Source of the DNA: CAYYHA01 sp964471535
GTDB lineage: Bacteria; Myxococcota; Myxococcia; SLRQ01
Assembly: GCA_964471535.1 (NCBI GenBank)
Contig: CAYYHA010000160.1
Coordinates: forward strand, 1 to 9,638
Direction: 5' to 3'
Length of the DNA stretch: 9,638 nucleotides
Shown here: positions 1 through 5,991 of the stretch, in pieces
How the letters are laid out: every line of letters begins with the position of its first letter
How positions within the stretch are numbered: position 1 is the first letter of the stretch
Notes under the pieces: model-generated
Seen by the model: only the letters and a program-made list of their open reading frames with translations
Told to the model about the DNA's origin: nothing
Database searches by the model: none
Program-made: the position numbers and the translations under genes

Positions 1-58
1 CGCCTCCGAGGAAGCGAAGGCGCAGCGGGGCGGCAGACGGAGCGGAGCGGCGGGTCAT
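1..58 (-). CDS. Possible N-terminus of a minus-strand gene (partial)
   Basis: An ATG reading leftward from position 58 opens a frame of 19 codons to the window edge, translating as MTRRSAPSAAPLRLRFLGG. A GGAG lies nine bases upstream of this ATG on the minus strand, an acceptable ribosome binding site. The closing residues RLRFLGG resemble the first beta strand of metallo-beta-lactamase-fold hydrolases, which often begin with R-L-x-F-L-G-G/A, but 19 residues cannot prove a family. All three plus-strand frames are also open at the left edge, so the tail of a rightward gene cannot be excluded. The gene reading is tentative and the family suggestion is only a guess. Confidence 0.3.
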   Translation of the reverse strand, partial: MTRRSAPSAAPLRLRFLGG

Positions 59-289
59 GGGGGCAGGCTCCGGGATGCGTTGGGGTGGGCGTGCCAGCCG
101 GCGCGGAAGGCGTCATGAGTATCCCAGGGGGCCCTCCCCAAACCAGAGCCGCTGACGCTGTCGGGCACGGGAGGGCCCCGCCCGGCGTCGGTGGACCGTG
201 CCTGCGCGCGTGGGGCGACGCCGGGTCGATCCGTCGCCGCGACCTCTGCCGTACACAGCACCGAGGAAGCGTACACGAGGGCAGCCTCC
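59..289. other. Intergenic stretch, no supported gene
   Basis: Several overlapping open frames cross this stretch on both strands, but they are rich in Arg, Gly and Pro, lack recognisable domains and look like chance frames in G+C-rich DNA. If the gene at 1-58 is real, this is a divergent promoter region. I see no convincing -35/-10 pair. The only useful signal is GAGGG at 277-281, eight bases before the ATG at 290, which reads as the ribosome binding site of the interrupted cytochrome gene. Confidence 0.45.
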
Positions 290-487
290 ATGACGTCCAC
301 GCCCATCGCACCCCGTTGGAAAGATTCTGGCCGAACCACCCGGTGTCGCCCGCGGAGGCATGCACGGCATAGGTGGGGCCTCCTCCTCACCTTCCTGACC
401 GTGCTACCGGCCTGTGCCCACGAGCCCTAGGTGCGCAACGTGTGTCCGGATGCGTCTGATGTGACGACGCGCAAGCCCTTTCCCTAG
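290..487 (+). pseudogene. 5' part of the cytochrome gene: lipoprotein-like signal followed by two in-frame TAG codons
   Basis: From the ATG at 290 (GAGGG eight bases upstream) the frame encodes a long basic stretch, then GLLLTFLTVLPAC, a hydrophobic core ending in a lipobox-like LPAC with Cys at codon 42. Codon 47 is TAG (428-430), then 18 sense codons, then TAG at codon 66 (485-487). The same frame continues without further stops into the haem domain, ending at the TGA at 866-868. Both stops follow CCC, and each is one C-to-T change from CAG (Gln). I infer a lipoprotein cytochrome of about 190 residues interrupted by nonsense mutations. Alternatives are sequence error, readthrough, or a separate internal start for the haem domain. 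TAG also terminates four other genes here (1097, 4604, 7692, 9139), which argues against general TAG reassignment. The basic region is long for a signal peptide, so the true start is uncertain. Confidence 0.5.
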
Positions 488-520
488 CCGGCGTGGCTTC
501 CCGAGACGGCGCGGGCTCTC

Positions 521-868
521 TTGCGGTCGAAGATGGAGCGCCACGGCAACGACATGACCTCGCTTGCGTGGCACGTCATCATTCTGGATTACGATGCGGT
601 GCGTTCCATCGCCGAAGACATCGCGGCAGAGCCTCGCATCGCCCGGCCCGAGGGCGCCGCGGCGGACACGCTCAACACGCAGCTGCCGCCGGTTTTCTTC
701 GACGTGCAGGACGATCTCCTCGTCCACGCGCGGCGGCTGGCCGATGCTGCCGGCGCACGGGACGACGCGGCGATGGCCGACGCCTTAGGCGATCTCTCGG
801 CCACCTGCGTGCGCTGTCACCACGCCTTCCTGAACCCGACCTCGCCGGTGCCCACCGGGCCGCCTTGA
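521..868 (+). CDS. Class II-type cytochrome c domain protein (probably the remainder of an interrupted gene)
   Basis: The frame is open from 488 and has possible starts at TTG 521, ATG 533 and ATG 554. From 521 it encodes 115 residues. One haem-binding motif, CVRCH, lies at residues 96-100 near the C-terminus, the position typical of cytochrome c'/c-556 (class II) four-helix bundles. The N-terminal helix contains RHGNDM; in low-spin class II cytochromes a Met near here is the sixth haem ligand, so Met12 is a candidate. The rest is predicted helical and ends in a Pro-rich tail. Such proteins carry electrons in the periplasm and need a signal peptide. None is encoded downstream of 488, and no start there has a good ribosome binding site. 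This supports the view that translation once began upstream and is now blocked by the TAG codons at 428 and 485. The domain identity is secure; expression and start are not. Confidence 0.7.
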   Translation: MRSKMERHGNDMTSLAWHVIILDYDAVRSIAEDIAAEPRIARPEGAAADTLNTQLPPVFFDVQDDLLVHARRLADAAGARDDAAMADALGDLSATCVRCHHAFLNPTSPVPTGPP

Positions 869-870
869 GG

Positions 871-885
871 CGGGGCGGCGCCCCG
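871..885 (+). other. Short G+C hairpin just after the cytochrome stop
   Basis: CGGGGC (871-876) can pair with GCCCCG (880-885) around a three-base loop, starting two bases after the TGA at 866-868. No T-run follows on the plus strand, so this is at best a weak or Rho-assisted 3' end. In DNA this rich in G+C such a stem can arise by chance. Confidence 0.25.
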
Positions 886-926
886 GCGCCGCGGGCGCGT
901 CGGGCGGGGCGGGTCGCCCTTGCCCC

Positions 927-970
927 AAAAAAGATCCCGGCTCGCCGAGGGAGGCCTTCGACGAGCCGGG
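927..970 (-). terminator. Intrinsic terminator of the CBS-domain gene
   Basis: CCCGGCTCG (936-944) and CGAGCCGGG (962-970) form a perfect 9-bp stem with a 17-base loop. Reading on the minus strand, the stem is followed by ATC and then six T residues (complement of the A-run at 927-932), the classic Rho-independent layout. It lies about 125 bases beyond the stop of the leftward CBS gene at 1095. The plus strand has no T-run after 970, so termination should be one-way. Confidence 0.85.
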
Positions 971-1094
971 TTGCGCAGAGCACGAGTGCTCCAAAGCGTA
1001 GTTTAGAACGCGGGTGGCGACTTGGCACCCTCGAAATTGGGCCCGTGAGAAAACGGCAATCCCTCGGGCCTCGTAAGCCGCGGCCCCACGGGTC
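971..1094. other. 3' untranslated stretch of the CBS gene with a palindrome
   Basis: This stretch is less G+C-rich than its surroundings and lies between the CBS stop codon and the terminator, so it should be the 3' untranslated part of that transcript. It contains the near-perfect palindrome GAGCACGAGTGCTC at 978-991 (six paired bases each side of GA), next to the terminator stem, which would give a second hairpin in the minus-strand RNA. I see no open frame with a ribosome binding site, and no tRNA cloverleaf. Confidence 0.4.
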
Positions 1095-1502
1095 CTATGC
1101 CCCCTCTGCCAGCGCCCCGTGGGCCCCCTGCTCCGCCACCCAGCGCACGATGTCCGTGCGGGTGACGAGGCCGAGCAGCTCGCCGTCCTCCACCACCGGC
1201 AGGCAGGAGACGCGGTGCTCGAGGAGCTTTGCCGCGACGGCGGGCAGGGGCTCGTCCGGAGAGATGGTGACGATCTTGGCGGTCATCGCGTGGCTCACCG
1301 GGTTCCGCAGCGCGTCCATGTCGGCGTACTTCGCGCGGTGCCGCAGGATGTCGGTCTCGCTCAGGACGCCGCAGATCTTCCCCTTGCAGGTCACCACCAG
1401 GTGGTGGAAGCCGCCGCGGTGCATCTTCTCCGCTGCCTCCTGCAAGAGGGCGTTCTCGTCAATGGTTTCGACCTGACGGCTCATGGAGTCCTTCGCACGC
1501 AT
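1095..1502 (-). CDS. Two-CBS-domain protein
   Basis: This 135-residue protein is a stand-alone pair of CBS domains (a Bateman module) with no attached enzyme or channel. Domain 1 spans about residues 7-60 and ends in GVLSETDI (45-52). Domain 2 spans about 70-125 and ends in GLVTRTDI (111-118). The Ser/Thr-x-x-Asp signature in both is the usual contact to the ribose of AMP, ATP or related nucleotides. Such proteins typically sense adenine nucleotides and act on a partner, or respond to redox or energy state; the partner cannot be read from sequence. The start is supported by GAGG (complement of 1509-1512) six bases before the ATG. The protein should be cytoplasmic. It is transcribed away from the response regulator, sharing a 258-bp upstream region, and ends at the intrinsic terminator at 927-970. 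Domain assignment is confident, role unknown. Confidence 0.92.
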   Translation of the reverse strand: MRAKDSMSRQVETIDENALLQEAAEKMHRGGFHHLVVTCKGKICGVLSETDILRHRAKYADMDALRNPVSHAMTAKIVTISPDEPLPAVAAKLLEHRVSCLPVVEDGELLGLVTRTDIVRWVAEQGAHGALAEGA

Positions 1503-1631
1503 GGGATACCTCGAACGCGGGGGGAACGGCTGTCTTCGTCACGCAGGCGGGGGCGGGGTGGCCACGCCCGGACGCACTCCGGTGGAGCAAGGGGCGGGCC
1601 AGGGGCGCAGTGGGCTGACGCGGTCCCTCCA

Positions 1632-1643
1632 CCCCCCGGGGGG
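1632..1643. repeat. 12-bp perfect C6G6 palindrome
   Basis: Six C followed by six G form a perfect palindrome in the divergent region, about 130 bp upstream of the CBS start and 118 bp upstream of the regulator start at 1761. It lies just left of the inverted repeat at 1646-1686. It could be a short hairpin, a protein site or composition noise. Confidence 0.3.
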
Positions 1644-1645
1644 CG

Positions 1646-1686
1646 GCAATTCCTGCGCGCCCGCCGGTGGGTGTGGTAAGAATTGC
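1646..1686. promoter_or_regulatory. GCAATTC/GAATTGC inverted repeat, candidate activator binding site
   Basis: GCAATTC (1646-1652) and its exact reverse complement GAATTGC (1680-1686) are 34 bp apart centre to centre, about three helical turns. Their AT-rich cores stand out in the very G+C-rich divergent region. They lie 60-100 bp upstream of the -12 part of the sigma-54-like element at 1732-1747, the usual distance for enhancer sites of NtrC-family activators. That it binds the adjacent regulator, or any protein, is inference. Confidence 0.35.
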
Positions 1687-1731
1687 GCGGCCGCCCCGGG
1701 GCCGCCGCGCAGAGCGGACGCCCTCGCTCCT

Positions 1732-1747
1732 GGGCATGCCCCCTGCA
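1732..1747 (+). promoter_or_regulatory. Sigma-54-like -24/-12 element upstream of the response regulator
   Basis: The sequence GGGCATGCCCCCTGCA matches 9 of the 12 defined positions of TGGCACG-N4-TTGCW, with the invariant GG (1733-1734) and GC (1745-1746) exactly 12 bp apart. Transcription would begin near 1757-1759. That nearly coincides with the ATG at 1761 and fits better with translation from the ATG at 1788. The downstream gene is itself a sigma-54 activator, so autoregulation is plausible. Chance matches occur in G+C-rich DNA. Confidence 0.4.
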
Positions 1748-1760
1748 CTGGCCCGCCTCC

Positions 1761-3230
<1,470 letters not shown>

Positions 3231-3357
3231 CGGGTGGTGGGACGGCCTGCGCAAAGCGTGCGTAAGCCGGGGCCGCGCCGCCCTGCACTCGCATCCGATG
3301 CGCCCTCGCCACCAAAGCCGCGGCAAGGCCTCTCTGCTGGGCGTGGCATGCCGGTTG

Positions 3358-3385
3358 CTTCGTTTGGGACGAAGGACGCAGGTGA
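3358..3385 (+). promoter_or_regulatory. Hairpin and ribosome binding site before the pseudo-receiver gene
   Basis: CTTCGT (3358-3363) and ACGAAG (3369-3374) form a 6-bp stem with a five-base loop. AGGTGA (3380-3385) follows, four bases before the ATG at 3390. This binding site decides the start at 3390 over the open frame that begins at 3234. The remaining 3231-3357 shows no clear terminator, so the gene may be co-transcribed with the response regulator. Confidence 0.5.
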
Positions 3386-3389
3386 CTCG

Positions 3390-3773
3390 ATGGCTCGAAC
3401 CCGCATCATCGTCGTCGACTCCGACGACGGCGCCCGCACGGCGCTGGTGGATCTGCTGTGCCTCGACGGCTACCGGGCGGCGGGGTGCGCCGACACCGCA
3501 CGCCTCGAGGCGACCGCGGCCGCCCTGGGCGGCGTGGACGTGATCGTCTCCACGCATCGGCCGGGGGACCGGCGCTTCCTCGATGGCCTCGTCCGGTGGC
3601 ACCAGTCGAGTCCGGAGACCCGGTACGTTCCCATCAGCGCCGACGGCGACGTGGTTCGCCCCCTGCGTGAGGCAGGGCTCCCGCTGCTCGGCACCTTCAC
3701 CCAGCCCATCGAGTACCGAGACCTCCTCGCCGTCCTCCCCCCTGCCGAGGGGGATGCCCCGTCGGCCGCTTGA
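3390..3773 (+). CDS. Stand-alone degenerate receiver (pseudo-receiver) domain protein
   Basis: This 127-residue protein has the length and strand pattern of a CheY-like receiver. It starts MARTRIIVVDSDDGA, with acidic residues Asp10, Asp12 and Asp13 kept, followed by a helix resembling receiver helix 1. Where receivers carry the phospho-acceptor Asp at the end of strand 3, the motif reads VDVIVSTHRPG, placing Ser54 at that position. Where the conserved Lys-Pro follows strand 5 it reads TFTQPIEYRDLL, with Gln105 replacing Lys. The strand-4 Ser/Thr is kept in VPISADG. It should therefore be unable to take phosphate in the usual way and may work by protein contact, as pseudo-receivers such as the one in Myxococcus FrzS do. 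It has no output domain. It lies 159 bp after the NtrC-type regulator on the same strand, suggesting a shared transcript or pathway. The alignment is by eye. Confidence 0.75.
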   Translation: MARTRIIVVDSDDGARTALVDLLCLDGYRAAGCADTARLEATAAALGGVDVIVSTHRPGDRRFLDGLVRWHQSSPETRYVPISADGDVVRPLREAGLPLLGTFTQPIEYRDLLAVLPPAEGDAPSAA

Positions 3774-3980
3774 GCCGCTCGCGCGGCCCCGCGGCGCCGG
3801 GTCGGCCACCCGTCCGGCCCACGCTTGGCTCCGGGCTCTGGCCGTCGGGCCGCAGCGATCTTCGGGGCCGCGGGGCGAGCGTCGCCTCGAGCCGGATCAC
3901 CGGGTAGTCGGCCGGCGCGAGAGATCTCTGGCCGCGTTGGGGCGCTGGTCCGCCGAGCCGGTCCCTGCTAGGCAGGGCCC
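3774..3980. other. Intergenic stretch with a 10-bp palindrome
   Basis: The 207 bp between the pseudo-receiver and the HD gene hold no convincing gene. AGAGATCTCT at 3920-3929 is a perfect 10-bp palindrome, AT-richer than its surroundings, about 50 bp before the HD start, and could be an operator. I see no T-run terminator after 3773 and no clear -35/-10 pair. Confidence 0.35.
3960..3980 (+). promoter_or_regulatory. Hairpin overlapping the ribosome binding region of the HD gene
   Basis: CCCTGC (3963-3968) and GCAGGG (3972-3977) form a perfect 6-bp stem around TAG. GG (3960-3961) with CC (3979-3980) can extend it across one mismatch. The right arm contains the only purine-rich Shine-Dalgarno-like bases, three bases before the GTG at 3981. 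Folding would hide the ribosome binding site, so expression may be low or conditional. No experimental support can be read from sequence. Confidence 0.4.
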
Positions 3981-4604
3981 GTGTACTCGGCCGACTACGA
4001 GGCAGCACTGACATGGATCGCCGACCGCCACGCCGGGCAGCGGCGCCGCGTCTCCCAGATTCCCTACTGGGTGCACCTCGTGCACGTGGCCCGGATCCTC
4101 GCCGCGCACGGCTACGACGAGCCGGTGCAGATCGCCGGCCTCTTCCACGACCTCCTCGAGGACACCTGCCGAAGCGATGCCGAGGCGGAGGCGCTCGCCG
4201 ACGCCATCGAGGCCCGCTTCGGCGCGCGGGTGCGCCGCGCCGTGTGCGAGGCGACCGAAGCGAAGCGCGACGCGGCGGGAGGGCGCCTGCCGTGGCGGGC
4301 GCGCAAAGAGGCCTTCCTCGCCCAGCTCGAGGCAGCAGGCGCCGATGGGCTCGCGGTGGTGACCGCCGACAAGCTGCACAACGTCGCCTCACTCCGCGGG
4401 GATCTCGAGACCCACGGCGAGGCGGTGTGGGCGCGCTTTCACGCCGGCGCCGAGGCCAGCCTCTGGTTCTACCGGGAGGTGGCGCGCATCGCCGCGGCGC
4501 GCCTGCCCGGCGCCCTTGCCGAGGCGCTGGCCGCCGAGGTGGACCGTCTCGCGGCCCAGGTGGGCTCGGGCCCGCCTGGCGCCCCGACTCCGGCGCCGGG
4601 CTAG
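3981..4604 (+). CDS. HD-domain hydrolase of the SpoT/Mesh1 (ppGpp hydrolase) type
   Basis: This 207-residue protein is almost entirely one HD domain. His32, the His56-Asp57 pair and Asp130 fit the metal ligands of RelA/SpoT hydrolase domains: the first His lies 24 residues before the HD pair, as in Rel enzymes. Glu60-Asp61 follows at the catalytic position and Asn134 sits four residues after Asp130 in ADKLHN. No synthetase or TGS/ACT domain follows, so it is a small stand-alone hydrolase. The likely activity is metal-dependent removal of the 3' pyrophosphate from (p)ppGpp in the cytoplasm; Mesh1-like enzymes can also act on NADPH, so the substrate is not fixed. The last 15 residues are Pro/Gly-rich and probably disordered. 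It starts with GTG inside a possible hairpin region and its TAG stop lies five bases from the stop of the leftward gene at 4610. Confidence 0.85.
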   Translation: MYSADYEAALTWIADRHAGQRRRVSQIPYWVHLVHVARILAAHGYDEPVQIAGLFHDLLEDTCRSDAEAEALADAIEARFGARVRRAVCEATEAKRDAAGGRLPWRARKEAFLAQLEAAGADGLAVVTADKLHNVASLRGDLETHGEAVWARFHAGAEASLWFYREVARIAAARLPGALAEALAAEVDRLAAQVGSGPPGAPTPAPG

Positions 4605-4609
4605 GAGGC

Positions 4610-5914
4610 TCACCACCGGCGGATGCGCCAGGCACCCTCCTCCTTCGCCATGCGCACGTCGGTGGTCCCGGCGAAGTCGTCGCTGGCGTAGCGGTGGCAC
4701 AGGCGCAGCTCACCCTCCTCGGCGAGCCAGCGGGCCCGCCGCTCCACCTGGTCGGCCGAGAGCACCCAAAGGGGACAGGGGCCGAAGAGGCGGGGGTACT
4801 TTTGCGCCTGCTCTGCGAGGCGCTCGAGGTCCCGCTCCACCCGCCGCGACGTTCTCGCTTTTTCGGTATAGAGCCGTGCGAAGGCCTTCTTCTTGCCCGC
4901 TCGGGCGAGGCGGATGGCCCGGCGCCACACCTTCGCCGCCTCGGCGTGGGCCTTTTGGAAGGCGCGCACCTCCGGGGTGTCATCTGGGGTCCGAGGTTTG
5001 GCCGGCTCCATCTCGAAGGGCAGCTCGGCGGGGCGGCTGCCCGCTCCGTGCTTTTCCTTCTCGAGGCCCGTCTTGTAGGCTTCCTCCAGGTCCACCGCCT
5101 GCACGGTGAGCCGCCGCCACTCGAGGTAGCGCCGCCAGGCGTCGAGACCCGCCGCCTCGTCGGGCGCCGCGTAGACGAGCTGCTGCAGCCCCGAACTCAC
5201 CCAGGGCTCTCCCTGCAGCAGGCAGGCCTTCTTGTCCTCGAACTGTCCCACCAGCTCGGTGTGGAGCATGTCCTCGAGGAGGCGCCGGCGCGTCTCGAAG
5301 ACCTCGTCGCCGTAGGGTGCCTTCTTCAGCCGCGCCCGAAGGTCGCGCACCGCCTTGCAGAAGGCGGCGCGATCCATCGCCCGCACCGCCTTTCGCTGCG
5401 CCGGCGCCTCGAAGGCGGGGACCGCCCGCGCGACCGCGGCCCGCCCCTTCATGAGCCGATCGGTGAGCTGCCCCACCGCATCGACCGCATCCTCGAGGCG
5501 CTTGAGCTTCACCGCCGCCCGGTTGCGCGCCGTCGTCTCCTCCATGTCGAAGAGGCGCAGCGTCAGGACGTGCACCGAGCCGAACTTCACCAGGCGGCCG
5601 CCGATCACGTAGCGCGCGCCCAGTGCGCCGCCGATCTCCGCCAGACAGCTCGACTCCGAGCAACCGAGGAGCTGCCGCTGCGCCTCGAGGGAGAGGGCGT
5701 CCTGGATCTCCGCCGGGCCGATGGCCTGCACCCCGTGGCGGGTGAGCAGCGCCTCGAGGATGAGATCGGTGAGCACCTCGGCACCGGTGGGATCGATGTC
5801 CCCACTCGTTTGGAGGGGCATCACCACCACCTTCGTCTCGGCGGCGGCCGGCGAGGCGCAGAGGAGGGCCCCCAGCAGCAGGGGGGCGAGACGCATCGGC
5901 TGGAACAGACGCAT
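4610..5914 (-). CDS. Secreted protein with TolB-N/CsgG-like N-terminal domain
   Basis: This 434-residue protein begins with a Sec signal peptide: a short basic start, the hydrophobic LAPLLLGALLCA and a probable cut after Ala23-Ala24-Ala25. Residues about 26-150 resemble the TolB-N/CsgG-like fold common in myxobacterial exported proteins: VVVMPLQ strand, a helix, then Cys85 and Cys90 in the CSESSCLAEIGGALGARYVI motif, followed by LVKFGSVHVLTLRLFD. The two cysteines could form a disulphide in the periplasm. Residues about 180-330 are charged, helical and unrecognised. The last 95 residues (FARLYTEKARTS to VRMAKEEGAWRIRRW) look like an NTF2/SnoaL-type or DUF4878-like domain, by eye only. The start is firm: AAGGAG lies six bases upstream of the ATG. 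The gene faces the HD gene tail-to-tail and is divergent from XPB. It may be an envelope assembly or lipoprotein partner, but the function is unknown. Confidence 0.85.
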   Translation of the reverse strand: MRLFQPMRLAPLLLGALLCASPAAAETKVVVMPLQTSGDIDPTGAEVLTDLILEALLTRHGVQAIGPAEIQDALSLEAQRQLLGCSESSCLAEIGGALGARYVIGGRLVKFGSVHVLTLRLFDMEETTARNRAAVKLKRLEDAVDAVGQLTDRLMKGRAAVARAVPAFEAPAQRKAVRAMDRAAFCKAVRDLRARLKKAPYGDEVFETRRRLLEDMLHTELVGQFEDKKACLLQGEPWVSSGLQQLVYAAPDEAAGLDAWRRYLEWRRLTVQAVDLEEAYKTGLEKEKHGAGSRPAELPFEMEPAKPRTPDDTPEVRAFQKAHAEAAKVWRRAIRLARAGKKKAFARLYTEKARTSRRVERDLERLAEQAQKYPRLFGPCPLWVLSADQVERRARWLAEEGELRLCHRYASDDFAGTTDVRMAKEEGAWRIRRW

Positions 5915-5991
5915 TCGGCGCTCCTTGTGCGGCCCGATCGCCGCGTTAGACTAGGCGGTTCCACCACAGCTTAGTTTGCAGGGGGCGGGTC
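5915..5991. promoter_or_regulatory. Divergent promoter spacer between the secreted-protein gene and XPB
   Basis: Only 77 bp separate the two divergent starts, so both promoters must lie here. The middle is AT-richer than the genes. TTAGACTAG around 5946-5954 contains a near-symmetric TAG-A-CTA, and TAGTTT at 5972-5977 is a second weak -10-like element. Ribosome binding sites flank both ends: AAGGAG (complement of 5921-5926) leftward and AGGGGG (5980-5985) rightward, each six bases from its start codon. The exact promoter boxes are guesses. Confidence 0.5.

Noticed and set aside
55..390. Minus-strand open frames of 111 and 85 codons
   Set aside because: Arg/Gly-rich with no domain or good start, and antisense to the cytochrome signal region.
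971..1080. tRNA-like elements on either strand (GTTTAGAACGC, CCCTCGAAATT)
   Set aside because: No complete cloverleaf can be drawn: the acceptor, D and T arms do not pair at the required spacing.
493..1476. 327-codon plus-strand open frame
   Set aside because: It runs across the cytochrome in another frame and antisense to the terminator and CBS gene; no domain is visible.
1683..1760. TTG start at 1683 for the response regulator
   Set aside because: The extra 26 residues are Arg/Pro/Trp-rich with no conservation signal. The TTG lies inside the inverted repeat and upstream of the sigma-54-like element, and no ribosome binding site precedes it.
3234..3389. Upstream start at 3234 for the pseudo-receiver
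   Set aside because: The added 52 residues are low-complexity. A good AGGTGA site sits just before the ATG at 3390, where the receiver fold begins.
4013..5974. 653-codon plus-strand open frame spanning the HD gene and the secreted-protein gene
   Set aside because: It overlaps two genes with recognisable domains and good starts; its translation is His/Arg/Gly-rich shadow sequence.
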